A stretch of DNA of 64,000 nt from UBA1672 sp050633505. GTDB taxonomy: Bacteria > Pseudomonadota > Alphaproteobacteria > Micavibrionales > Micavibrionaceae. Under the pieces are notes generated by a model. The model worked only from the letters and a program-made list of their open reading frames with translations, did no database searches and was not told the DNA's origin. The stretch spans positions 1-64,000 of the forward strand of contig JBOEGQ010000003.1 of the NCBI GenBank assembly GCA_050633505.1. The letters run 5' to 3'. This document shows positions 25,161-34,509 of the stretch, one piece after another. The translations under genes and the position numbers were made by a program. Position 1 is the stretch's first letter, and each line of letters opens with the position of its first letter.

Positions 25161-25480
25161 TGTGGTGGGGCTATCGGGTGCTTATAGTTCTGGATAAGAG
25201 CCGCTGTTGGGCTTTTTTTGTGTAGTGATCAAAAAGAGAGGGTTTTGATCTGAAATTGTACCAAGCAAGTGCGGGGGTGGGTAGTTGCCCCGAAGCATGT
25301 GTGGCATGTTAGTGCCAGCCTATTTGGTATTCAGATAAGTTGGAATAATTATAGTGGGAATATTGTGGTGTTTTTTAGAGTCTGTATAAGTATTAGAGTT
25401 TCATCAATTTCGTGGGGGACGGGGTATTCTAAATGGATTCGTTTATATGCTTCTAAAAGAATATCGGGAGAAGAAATTTA
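25161..25480. other. Noncoding gap between fibre genes
   Basis: About 320 bases between two facing terminators. A 70-codon open frame on the plus strand (25269-25481) has no Shine-Dalgarno and an unstructured composition, so I do not call it a gene. Nothing else is recognisable. Confidence 0.5.
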
Positions 25481-25508
25481 AATAAAAAGGCGCCTGTAAA
25501 AGGCGCCT
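25481..25508 (-). terminator. Rho-independent terminator of the DUF4402 gene
   Basis: On the minus strand: aggcgcct, loop tttac, aggcgcct (self-complementary arms), followed by tttttattt. Lies just beyond the stop of the gene at 25542-26135. Confidence 0.8.
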
Positions 25509-25541
25509 ACTTAAATTTACTCTCTAATAGAAAAGTGAGTA

Positions 25542-26135
25542 TTAGTATGAGAATGTCACATCAAATGGGAATGTGTGTGTACCATCTGTTGGGTTGTCTG
25601 ATGCTGTTATAACACCGTAGAAGCGAACTTCCTGATCAACACCACCTGTTGTTGTTGTTACGGTACCCGTACCAGCATCTGCAATTGTTGCAGCAACATC
25701 AGCATTTGTTTCGAATGTTACACTTGTCAATGTCAACTCACCACCAGATGCGAAGGCACCTGTACCTGTACCATCAGCTCGTGTCATTGTCAGCGCAGCT
25801 GGAGCAGGGGTTTGGACGTTAACCGAACCAACACCGACACCTGCGGTGATTTCGACAACCTGTGTTCCTGTTTCATCTACACTGCCTGCTGTAACAGCGC
25901 CAGCGCTATCCATTGTTAATGTGATACCATCGCCAGAACCGCCAACTGTTTCCGCAGTGACCATTTGGATAAGAAATGTACCGAAGTCAATGTCGTTACC
26001 AGCTGTTGCTGTAATTGCGCTAGACGTGTCAAGTGTTGCTGTTACGGTTGTTTGTGCGATTGCGTTTGTCATCGTTGCCGCACCAAATGCGACAAGGCCT
26101 GTAAATGCCAAAAGTCTCAGGGTATTGCGTTTCAT
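25542..26135 (-). CDS. DUF4402 pilin-like major subunit
   Basis: 197 residues. A signal peptide ends about TNAIAQ, then TTVTATLDTSSAITATAGND opens a beta-rich, Thr/Ala/Gly-rich protein with almost no Lys or aromatic residues until the final TFPFDVTFSY strand. This matches DUF4402 proteins and the composition of major surface-fibre subunits. Strong Shine-Dalgarno (aaggag), its own terminator and inverted orientation suggest high, separately controlled expression. The chaperone and usher-like protein on either side are the likely assembly machinery. Confidence 0.72.
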   Translation of the reverse strand: MKRNTLRLLAFTGLVAFGAATMTNAIAQTTVTATLDTSSAITATAGNDIDFGTFLIQMVTAETVGGSGDGITLTMDSAGAVTAGSVDETGTQVVEITAGVGVGSVNVQTPAPAALTMTRADGTGTGAFASGGELTLTSVTFETNADVAATIADAGTGTVTTTTGGVDQEVRFYGVITASDNPTDGTHTFPFDVTFSY

Positions 26136-26510
26136 TAGGTTTCTCCTTCTTTTCCCTAGATTTGAACTACTGTTACTCAGTAATTATGTAAGAATCACGT
26201 TTCTTACAGACACTATCTTACATTACATGGCAATGTTCAACAGTGTTAAAAAAAATAAAAAACGTTTACGCAGTGGTATTTAAGAAATACATCCTTCCTA
26301 CTGATATCACACTAAAAAAGTTAAATCATTATTAATGTCACGTTTTTTTGTAAAAAAGGTGTGGTTAATTTGGAACACATCGAAATGCGCAAGCCATTTT
26401 TATCATTAAGTATTTGTTATTGTCAAGTGACTGTGTTTTACTGTCACCAGTCGTTCTAGAGTTTTATTCACAGTTTTATACATTATTTACACACAGAGGC
26501 GTGGCGCAGT
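26136..26510. promoter_or_regulatory. Divergent AT-rich control region of the fibre locus
   Basis: About 375 bases with no gene, between the divergent DUF4402 and usher-like genes. It is strongly AT-rich in its middle (around 26240-26400). Promoters for both genes must lie here, but I cannot single out convincing -35/-10 pairs or an operator. Confidence 0.35.
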
Positions 26511-29500
26511 ATGTTTGTGCACAGAGCTTTACATTCCATTTGTATTACATGCCTTTTTCTGGGGTGTTTTATTTCTGTTGTACCTACATATGCGCAAGAA
26601 TCTGATGATGTGCGGCGTAAGAAGTTATTTTTCGCGCGGGTCTTTGTCGGTAAAATGAAAAGCGGTTTTAATGAAGTAGATCATCAATTGCAAAAGATGG
26701 GGGGCGGATTGCGTGAGTCGATGTTGCCCGATGGGGAAGTTCTTTTGTTACAGCCTGTATTTGGGCGAAATATATACGTTGATAATGTTATTACGGCGCG
26801 TATTCATAATAAAAAAGCTCTTTTGTCTTTGCGGGATTTTGCCGATTCTTTACGTTTGGCAATTGAGGTGGATGTTGAAAGTGGAGAGGCGCAAGGGTGG
26901 TATATACGTGAGAGCAAGACGTTCAATTTAAACTTTTCTAAAAAAGCTGTGGCAACAGATAACGGAGAATTTGTGTTATCAAATGATGTGTTGTTGCAGG
27001 AGGGGGATATATGGGTTCCTGTTGCTGAAATTATGCTTTGGCTGGGGATTGAGCTGAATGCTTCATTATCCGAGCAGGAATTAAAAATTGAAAGCCCTAT
27101 CTCTTTTCCGTTGGAAGCGGAGTTATTGCGTCGTAAGAAGAAATCTGGCATCGCCAGGATTGAAGATCCCGTATTGCCGTTAACTGATGAAGGTGATTAT
27201 AAAGCATACGGTGTTCCTATTGTTGATGTGTCCACGGATATGTCATACCGCAAAAACGGAGATCAGAGTGATGCTGTTAAAAACTATAGTGCGCTGGTTA
27301 GAACATCTGGTGATGTTGCATATGGTACTGTTACAACGCAATCCAGATGGGATAATCGTAATCAGTTGTCATCGGTTCAGGCCACATATAAACGTGAATC
27401 CGTAGAGCCGGATTTACTGGGGCCTTTGAATGCGCGGCGGTTTGAAGCCGGAGATATAACAACGGTTAATGTGCCGTTTGGGCGTTCAGGTAAGCAAGAC
27501 CTTGGTGTAAGAGTAACAAACTCAGATCCTTTACGGGCGCAGGCTCGTCCGAATACCGGTATATCAGGTAATGCAATTCCCGGGTGGGATGTTGAATTGT
27601 ACCGTAATGGTCAGTATATCGCGTTTCAGCAGGTTGATGATGAAGGCTTTTATCAGTTTACAGATGTTGACTTATTCCAATCTGATAATAATTTTCGCTT
27701 GGTTTTCTATGGGCCGCAGGGAGAGCGTCATGAGGAGGATGTCTTTATTCCTGTTGATAATCAGACCTTGTCGCGGGGAAGCGGTACTTACGATGTGTCG
27801 GTTAGTTTGAATGAGAAGACAACTTATTCTACCGGTTCTTCATCTGATATTGATGAGGGAAGCTTGGATATAGCTGCTTTGTATGAAAAGCCTATAGGGG
27901 CGAGTACAGCGATTATCGGTGTGCAGAGTTATGAAGAGAATGAAAACCGTATTACGATTGGAAATCTGGGCATATCAACTGTTGTAAAAGAATTCTTGCT
28001 TAATGGTGATGTTGCGATGGACGATGATGGTGATATTGCGGCCGAATTATCTGCGCGTCATGATTTTGGGCGCCACCAATTTAGTAACACCTTATCATGG
28101 GATGGGAAGGGATTTGATACCGGGAACGGAAATGCTGATATCGATGATGAAACCGGTGTTCTGGGGTATAATGTGCGGCTTAATGGGCCCATGGATTTAG
28201 GGCTGCAACGTGATGTGAATTATAGTTTGTCCGGTGAATATGTTTTGGATACTGACAATGAGGATTTATTGACGGCACGTGCTGGTTTGAATACGGGGGT
28301 TTCTTATTTCACATTTAATGGGCAACTAAGTCATCGATCCGGTAGAAGTATAGATAATGAGCTAAATGGTTTTCTGGGGGTAACCGGAACATATGGTAAA
28401 AATCGTTTACGTTTGAATACGGATTATCAAATTGTACCGGAACAAGAGTTGAATAGTGTTACGGCATCTTACAGACATCGTTTTTCTAATAAGATGGAAT
28501 TTGAACTGCAGGCACAGAAAAACCAAGGAGACAACCGAACGGATTATTCCGCACGACTTGATTGGCAGGCAGGCTTTGCGCGTATTTCCCCGCGTATCAC
28601 CTATAATTCTGAGGATGATTTCTTTGCCGGGTTGAGTACGCGTTTTGGTTTGTTGCGTGATCCTTCCACAGGTGATGTTGAATTCCTTGATAGAAATGTC
28701 ACGAATGTTGGGGCTCTTAGTGTCTTTGTCTATCTTGATAAAAACGGTAATGGTTTGTATGACGGGGATGATGAGCCTTTGCCCGATATTGTTGTAAGTA
28801 CCCCGCAGAATAGCCGTCGTGGAACGACAGGTGAAGATGGTGTAGCGTTATTCACGCGTATGACCCGCTTGCGCGTCACGGATGTTTATATTGATTCAGA
28901 CTCATTGCCTGACCCTTTATGGGTTCCTGGATTTGATGGGGTATCTATTGTCCCACGCGAAGGGTACGTGGCGCAGGTCGAATTCCCGATTCATATGGCA
29001 GGTGAGATTGATGGTATTGTTTATGCAAGGCCAGCCTCTATTCATGAAGATCAGCGTCCTGAAGGGTATGTTGAGCCAAAACCGATTTATATGCGTAATG
29101 TGGCGTTACACCTTTATAATCGAGAAGGGGAAATCGAACAGACCGTAACGACGGATACTGGTGGTTTTTATTATTTCACGCAAGTTCCTCCGGGACGTTA
29201 TTTCCTTGTCGTTGATGAAACCAGCGCGAAAAAGAAAAGGCTTGTACGCCCGGTGCCTGAACCAATTGAGGTCGGGTATGAGGGGACGATTATTTACGGT
29301 AACAATATATTCATGGAGCCGGGGAAGGTCGATGTTCCGGGAGAGTTTGTACCTGATCTGGACGAGTATAAGAGCAGGCATCCACATATTGATTTCTCAG
29401 AGAAATATGATCTTGTTTTGAACCTTGGGGAATATAATTCTCGTCTTTTAATGTCATTGGTTTGGTATAAGCTGCAATCGCGATACCATGCGATTATAGG

Positions 29501-29714
29501 TGGGGCGGATTTATTTGTTACGCCTGCGAAGAGTTATCCTGATGTTAAAACTGGAAAGCATGTCTTGCGTGTTGGGCTTGAAGATCAGGCGTTGGATCAG
29601 GCGTATAATCGTTGCCGTGCGCTTATCGCGCGGGATCAAGCCTGTAAGGTAGAGATCTACCCATCCTTTATGAAACGTGCAAGTGCACAGGACGATGCCG
29701 CAAGTAAGTTATAG
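26511..29714 (+). CDS. Usher-like outer-membrane protein with SdrD-B-like and SPOR-like domains
   Basis: 1067 residues with a signal peptide (about 1-28). Residues ~85-195 resemble copper-amine-oxidase-N-like modules (LLQEGDIWVPVAEIMLWLGI). Residues ~230-720 form a beta-barrel-type region with a plug-like insert containing IPGWDVELYRNGQYIAFQ and FRLVFYGPQGE, as in usher-like proteins paired with DUF4402 fibres. Residues ~735-800 are an SdrD-B-like domain (VFVYLDKNGNGLYDGDDEP) and ~860-900 a second carboxypeptidase-regulatory-like domain. The last ~90 residues (LVWYKLQSRYHAIIGG, HVLRVGLEDQALDQAYNRCR) look like a SPOR peptidoglycan-binding domain. It probably translocates the fibre subunits. 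Confidence 0.7.
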   Translation: MFVHRALHSICITCLFLGCFISVVPTYAQESDDVRRKKLFFARVFVGKMKSGFNEVDHQLQKMGGGLRESMLPDGEVLLLQPVFGRNIYVDNVITARIHNKKALLSLRDFADSLRLAIEVDVESGEAQGWYIRESKTFNLNFSKKAVATDNGEFVLSNDVLLQEGDIWVPVAEIMLWLGIELNASLSEQELKIESPISFPLEAELLRRKKKSGIARIEDPVLPLTDEGDYKAYGVPIVDVSTDMSYRKNGDQSDAVKNYSALVRTSGDVAYGTVTTQSRWDNRNQLSSVQATYKRESVEPDLLGPLNARRFEAGDITTVNVPFGRSGKQDLGVRVTNSDPLRAQARPNTGISGNAIPGWDVELYRNGQYIAFQQVDDEGFYQFTDVDLFQSDNNFRLVFYGPQGERHEEDVFIPVDNQTLSRGSGTYDVSVSLNEKTTYSTGSSSDIDEGSLDIAALYEKPIGASTAIIGVQSYEENENRITIGNLGISTVVKEFLLNGDVAMDDDGDIAAELSARHDFGRHQFSNTLSWDGKGFDTGNGNADIDDETGVLGYNVRLNGPMDLGLQRDVNYSLSGEYVLDTDNEDLLTARAGLNTGVSYFTFNGQLSHRSGRSIDNELNGFLGVTGTYGKNRLRLNTDYQIVPEQELNSVTASYRHRFSNKMEFELQAQKNQGDNRTDYSARLDWQAGFARISPRITYNSEDDFFAGLSTRFGLLRDPSTGDVEFLDRNVTNVGALSVFVYLDKNGNGLYDGDDEPLPDIVVSTPQNSRRGTTGEDGVALFTRMTRLRVTDVYIDSDSLPDPLWVPGFDGVSIVPREGYVAQVEFPIHMAGEIDGIVYARPASIHEDQRPEGYVEPKPIYMRNVALHLYNREGEIEQTVTTDTGGFYYFTQVPPGRYFLVVDETSAKKKRLVRPVPEPIEVGYEGTIIYGNNIFMEPGKVDVPGEFVPDLDEYKSRHPHIDFSEKYDLVLNLGEYNSRLLMSLVWYKLQSRYHAIIGGADLFVTPAKSYPDVKTGKHVLRVGLEDQALDQAYNRCRALIARDQACKVEIYPSFMKRASAQDDAASKL

Positions 29715-29719
29715 TCGCT

Positions 29720-32700
29720 TTATGATGGTTCGTTGATGCCTTCTTTGGCTTCTGCCTCGGCTAACTCACAGTCTTCCGGCAGAGCGTTCCCTTTTTCCTG
29801 ATAGAATACAAAAGCAATTGGTACTTCGTGTGTTGGTGATTCTCGGTCAAATTCATCTTCCGGTACTTCACATTTTCCGCAGGCAATACAGATCTTTGAC
29901 ATTTCTTCTATATTGTCCGGTGTTATAGAGATGTGTGCGGCATCCTTTTCATCAACCATTTGCAGGTCACGTTGCGCCTGTTCGACGCGGTGTGCCAGGT
30001 CTTTATCCATTAATGATTTCAGTTTGACATAGGCAGATGATGCCATGCCTTTGTTCTCCATACCTTTTAAAACCAGATTGTTGTCCAGATCTCTTATCAT
30101 TTCCTTGGTTAGCTCATAAGATGGTTGGATAAGCATTCTGTGTTTTAGGAATAGGGCGGTTGCCGTTACAATCGCGGCTCCACCAAGCATCCCGTGTGCG
30201 ACAAATATATCATCGGGGGCGTTGATCAGGCCAAATGTCGCAACATTCATTTGAACACCTTGTAGATACCCGGCTGTTTGGTATATTGGATTGAGGAGCT
30301 CCGCACCTGTGTTTGTGGTACTGAGTGCGGCAAGGCCAATTTGCGCTGCGCCTAGCCCTAATAAACCTTTTGTTTTGTTCGGTACGGCGTAATCCAGTCC
30401 GCGATGCATAGATTGCGCTGTCTTAACGGCGCCACCCCAGATATAGCTTTTACCGATTTTGAGGGTTTCTTGCGCCTTTTCACTGAAATTCATAAGGTCA
30501 TGTGTGGCGTGTGTGACCGTGTTACGTTCGTGCATCGGGAGGTAATCAGGGGAACGTTTTGTTACGTGCTGTTCTCTATATTCGTCTCGTTGTTCTACGC
30601 GTCCTTGTGTGCTGTGCTCTATCTTTCCTTTATGGTCTAGATCCCGTTGTCTACGAGCACTGATGTTTGCGTTGTAAACTAGACTATAGATGTCACTGCT
30701 GCCCATGATATGGCTTTGTGCTGCCATAATGCTGTTTAAATCTTTATTGATGTGCGTTTTGAATTCTTTAAGAGATAGCTCATCATTCTGGAAGCGAAGC
30801 AGGGCGTCTTTAAATCGTTCTACTTTATTGTGAACGATTGTGTGATAGAGGCTGTCTTCTTCACCAAGGTGGCGCATGGTTATGTTCATTGCATCGTCAA
30901 AGTGGTCGAGGGCTTCTATCGTTGGGGTAAGGTTATGTGCCGCAATGTGGAATTCAGGTTTTGCCTTTGGTGCTTTACTTCCCAAGCTGTGTACAGCACT
31001 GGCTGCGCGGTCAAATAATTTGGAAACCGGATTACGCGGGTAATGGATTTCACGGACATCTTCCGGTAGGTTCTGAATGATGTCTTCTTGTAAAGACGCG
31101 GCTTGAAGGGCGCTTTGATATACATCGTCACCAGAGGAATAATGGGGTGTTGTATTGTTCTGTGTTTCGTTTAGGTGATCTGTAATTGCACGTGCATTTG
31201 TGCCTATAACCCCTTTTAAGGTGCTAAGTTGCTTATACTGTAAAAGTTTTTGGGTTGGGGCAATACCCGCAATTGTGGCCATGGTTAGAGGAAGGGCAAA
31301 GCCTTTTTCCGACTCTGCCAAAATAATGGCAGATTGTGTCAGTAAATCCATGGCCATATTGGCGGATTGCATATTACCGGCATTAAATTCATTGATGACT
31401 GTTTTGACTTGCTCGTCCAAAGCAATTGTCCCAATCAACGCAAGTGGTATTTGTGGCTTATCAACCGCCAAAGCCCATGTCGAATTAAAGAAATCGTTGA
31501 ATGAGCCAAATACTTGCTTACTGCTTTCCTTCGGACCGTATTTTAAGGTGTTGGTTCCCAGGGAGCCGATCAAAGGATAGTGTCCTGCGGTAGATTGCAG
31601 AACGTTGAATTTTGCAATAGATGTACCTGAATCTGTGACACCTGCGGCAAGCCCTTTGAAATATTCGGAAGTTTCTTCTGTGCTTAAGCCATAGTGATTG
31701 GAGACAGCCTGTAACAGAGTCTCTTCAATATTTGCGAATGTCTGAGATGTTCCCGATATCCCTGAGTTCAGGCAATGTTGATACGTCATAGGGCCGATTT
31801 TATGGATATGCGGTTTACATGCGGTTGGATCTGTTGATGTGACAGAAGCAAATGGATCGGTGTCGAGGTATCTTTCTGTGCTTGGTACGTCATCCAATGA
31901 AAATGAATCGTTCTCTAATTGTGCAAGGATATCTTCAATGGATTGCGTGTCCATGTCTTCAGTAACTGTTGCATCTTGTACGGCCTCGGCAACGATATCC
32001 ACGTTTTGCGGGTCACCACCCATTTGCGTGTAATAATGGTATGCAAGGACAAAGGATGAAAAGACAACAAATGAATCAACGGATTTGAAAGGTGTTTTGA
32101 CAATATCCATTGTGAAATCAATCGTATTGTCGACGAAGTCTTTGGCGACTCGTACAATACCGTCATCTCCGATCCCTAAGGAGCGCTCAACCACGTCAAG
32201 GATCGCTTGGCGATCTTCGCTGATTTGGTCTCGGTTTAATGTTGCCTTGCTTGTTGAACTGGTGCCCAATATTTCTTCAAGCTGTGCAAAGCTTTCTATG
32301 GCGTTTTCTTTTTCGTCTTTTGACATGTTGCGCATCTTTTTTACGGCGCGCTGCAATACGTTTGCCAGTTCTTTCTCAAATGAAATAAGTTCAATGAAAT
32401 CCGGATTGGCAAGGATGGCATCGATGTGCATTTGCGATAATTCATCATTCCCTTGGTAATGTGTAATAACATCACTTAAGACGTTCATATCTTTTTGCAG
32501 ATCTTGCAGCGGTGTTTCCTTGCGTTCCATCACCTTGTAATGTTTGCGTCGTTTTTCCAAAACGTCATGTTGAAGAATAGGGGTGAGGGCGCTTGTCGCG
32601 GCCCATTTTAATTGGCTTAATTTATCTTGTGCATGATCCTTTAGAGCCGCGGCCTTAACATAGGATTTCAGCAAAGGAGAATCCGGGTCGGCTATATCAC

Positions 32701-33553
32701 TATTTGTGGCGGCAATAGTATTGCGCACGCGCTCTTCATGTTGTGTTCCTTCGAGGAGGGCGTTGAACGCAGGTTTTTTAAAATGCTGATGGAGGTCAGT
32801 ACAGAACTCTTGCATTTCTTGTGTATCGAAATAGATGACATTGCCTTTTTGCATGTCTTCAACTGTATCTGTTCCTTTTACACGCTTTATCATTGCCCAT
32901 ATTTCATTTTTTAGGGCATTACCTTGTTTTGTGTGTGACTGATTTTCGTTTTCCTGCGTCAAGGCAGAAGAAAGGAAAAAGCCGAATCCTTTATCCGGGT
33001 GGAAATGGCTGTACGGAATTGTGGCAGGTTCCAGCTTTAGATTGCCATCCGGTACTTTCAGTGTTTGCCCTTGAATATCGATTTCAGAGGTATTGCGCCA
33101 CATATTTGCATGTGCAATCGCATTGTCTATAGAGGAGTGATCACCATCATCTTCATGAATGTCTTCAAATCGTGGTAGAATTGCGGACCCTAAGGAAATG
33201 AAGCGGAAGACAGATAATGCCTTTTCCCGTTCGGGCTGACGCTCGGATTTTTTACCGCCATCGTCTTTAATCGCATTTTCTATCGCTGTCCTAACCGGTT
33301 GGTGTAGAAAAGATAGGTGGCGTTTAAGCGCGGAAATCCCCCCGGAGAAGTCTTGCCCTCCGTTGCCTTTGTCAAAGGACAAGTTATAACGCTGTGAACG
33401 TTTTTGCGTTGGATCAATCGTAATTGTCGCGCCGTATTTATTCGCCGTTTTAACCAGATTTTGGTCTACGACATAGTGCCCGTAAGACAATTTGTTTTGC
33501 ACAGGTTCTTTATCCGCTGTCGGGTGCTGGCTATGTGCCGCAAAGGGGATCAT
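29720..33553 (-). CDS. Very large protein of unknown family
   Basis: 1277 residues from the ATG at 33553, preceded by a Shine-Dalgarno-like aggaaag. No signal peptide and no family that I recognise. It is mostly helical, with charged linkers and hydrophobic stretches at about 491-508, 703-712, 752-766, 1063-1078 and 1120-1137 that could be membrane-interacting. Near the C-terminus, residues 1222-1228 read CIACGKC, like the first three ligands of a [4Fe-4S] ferredoxin motif, but the fourth cysteine is missing (followed by EVPEDEFD). It lies 45 bases after an exported-protein gene, in an apparent two-gene operon whose upstream region has a Fur box. The size and hydrophobic blocks recall large secreted effectors, but that is speculation. 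Its stop is 5 bases from the stop of the usher gene. Confidence 0.65.
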   Translation of the reverse strand: MIPFAAHSQHPTADKEPVQNKLSYGHYVVDQNLVKTANKYGATITIDPTQKRSQRYNLSFDKGNGGQDFSGGISALKRHLSFLHQPVRTAIENAIKDDGGKKSERQPEREKALSVFRFISLGSAILPRFEDIHEDDGDHSSIDNAIAHANMWRNTSEIDIQGQTLKVPDGNLKLEPATIPYSHFHPDKGFGFFLSSALTQENENQSHTKQGNALKNEIWAMIKRVKGTDTVEDMQKGNVIYFDTQEMQEFCTDLHQHFKKPAFNALLEGTQHEERVRNTIAATNSDIADPDSPLLKSYVKAAALKDHAQDKLSQLKWAATSALTPILQHDVLEKRRKHYKVMERKETPLQDLQKDMNVLSDVITHYQGNDELSQMHIDAILANPDFIELISFEKELANVLQRAVKKMRNMSKDEKENAIESFAQLEEILGTSSTSKATLNRDQISEDRQAILDVVERSLGIGDDGIVRVAKDFVDNTIDFTMDIVKTPFKSVDSFVVFSSFVLAYHYYTQMGGDPQNVDIVAEAVQDATVTEDMDTQSIEDILAQLENDSFSLDDVPSTERYLDTDPFASVTSTDPTACKPHIHKIGPMTYQHCLNSGISGTSQTFANIEETLLQAVSNHYGLSTEETSEYFKGLAAGVTDSGTSIAKFNVLQSTAGHYPLIGSLGTNTLKYGPKESSKQVFGSFNDFFNSTWALAVDKPQIPLALIGTIALDEQVKTVINEFNAGNMQSANMAMDLLTQSAIILAESEKGFALPLTMATIAGIAPTQKLLQYKQLSTLKGVIGTNARAITDHLNETQNNTTPHYSSGDDVYQSALQAASLQEDIIQNLPEDVREIHYPRNPVSKLFDRAASAVHSLGSKAPKAKPEFHIAAHNLTPTIEALDHFDDAMNITMRHLGEEDSLYHTIVHNKVERFKDALLRFQNDELSLKEFKTHINKDLNSIMAAQSHIMGSSDIYSLVYNANISARRQRDLDHKGKIEHSTQGRVEQRDEYREQHVTKRSPDYLPMHERNTVTHATHDLMNFSEKAQETLKIGKSYIWGGAVKTAQSMHRGLDYAVPNKTKGLLGLGAAQIGLAALSTTNTGAELLNPIYQTAGYLQGVQMNVATFGLINAPDDIFVAHGMLGGAAIVTATALFLKHRMLIQPSYELTKEMIRDLDNNLVLKGMENKGMASSAYVKLKSLMDKDLAHRVEQAQRDLQMVDEKDAAHISITPDNIEEMSKICIACGKCEVPEDEFDRESPTHEVPIAFVFYQEKGNALPEDCELAEAEAKEGINEPS

Positions 33554-33598
33554 TATTTTATCTTTCCTGTAGAGGGATCTTCAGTACTTTGTTCAGGG

Positions 33599-34384
33599 CT
33601 ACGGTTCGTTGCCTCTTAATGATTGAACTGTTCGATATATAATTTCTTCATTTGCGTCATCCAGAGATGCTTTGCACACTCTGTTAACCTCATCATTCAC
33701 TGTATCCCAGTCTACATTATGTGTACTGACCAAGGTTTTGCATCCGGTTGTTATTTTGTTACCATTTGCATCTTCAAAATCACAGTTTGATATTTTAAGG
33801 AAGTGCGCCGCGATTTCACGCGTATCATGATGCCCTATGTAATACCCTTGTTCGCTTCCTTTTCTAAGCATATTTTGTTCTAAAGCTGTCGCGTTTGCAT
33901 TGCCATTTATTTGCTCATGCAAAGGTGTCAGGGTGCGAAGTGTTGTTTTGATTGCAAGGGAAATGAATTTATCGCCTTCTTTCAATGTTGCGCTTTGTCC
34001 GTCATGTGTAATGGTCACATCACGATTGGCTTGTCTGGTTGAGGTGGTGATATAGTTGAGGTCACAATCAATTGGAAAGTTATATGTTTTGCCATTGTTA
34101 TGACGGTATGTTCCGTAACCTTCGACACCTTCACCAAAAAGATGTGTGATGTTATAACGGATATCTTCCAGTTTTTTAATGGCGGCATCTTGAATACGTT
34201 GACCATCTGCAACGCGACCACTATTTTCCAGTGCAAAGCCTTTGCGAAGAACGCTATTCGCCCCTGCAAGGGAGGTTGCTGCTTGAACAGGATCATTATA
34301 ATCCTTTGCTTCGGCGGCAGTTGTTGATGCGAGAAGTGCGGAGACAAGAAGCACTTTTTGTAGATTTAGACCCGATTCACTCAT
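33599..34384 (-). CDS. Exported protein of unknown function, partner of the 1277-residue protein
   Basis: 261 residues with a signal peptide (NLQKVLLVSALLASTTAAEA, cleavage about residue 26). The mature part has four cysteines (IDCDLNY, SNCDFED, TTGCKTL, NRVCKAS), which could form two disulphides. It is helical at the N-terminus (SVLRKGFALENSGR) with a polar, Asn/Thr-rich middle. No family recognised. The Fur-box promoter region lies 80 bases upstream and the giant gene follows closely. Confidence 0.6.
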   Translation of the reverse strand: MSESGLNLQKVLLVSALLASTTAAEAKDYNDPVQAATSLAGANSVLRKGFALENSGRVADGQRIQDAAIKKLEDIRYNITHLFGEGVEGYGTYRHNNGKTYNFPIDCDLNYITTSTRQANRDVTITHDGQSATLKEGDKFISLAIKTTLRTLTPLHEQINGNANATALEQNMLRKGSEQGYYIGHHDTREIAAHFLKISNCDFEDANGNKITTGCKTLVSTHNVDWDTVNDEVNRVCKASLDDANEEIIYRTVQSLRGNEP

Positions 34385-34446
34385 TATTTTTCTCTATGTT
34401 TTTTATTCATAATCACTGTTGGTGATAATCACTCGCAACTTAACGC

Positions 34447-34480
34447 TTGACCTATCTGCATGTCAATGATAATTATTCTC
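34447..34480. promoter_or_regulatory. Fur box overlapping a divergent promoter
   Basis: GATAAT-T-ATTCTC (34468-34480) is a close match to the 6-1-6 Fur consensus, within the run caatgataattattctca. On the plus strand it overlaps the -10 region of a candidate promoter with -35 TTGACC (34447-34452). A related half site, tgataatcac, lies at 34423-34432. Repression by Fe2+-Fur of the genes on both sides is inferred. Confidence 0.6.
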
Positions 34481-34509
34481 AAATAAAGAGTTTTTTACGG
34501 GGTTAGTTG

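Noticed and set aside
25269..25481. 70-codon frame between fibre genes
   Set aside because: It sits between two facing terminators without a ribosome-binding site and has random-looking composition.
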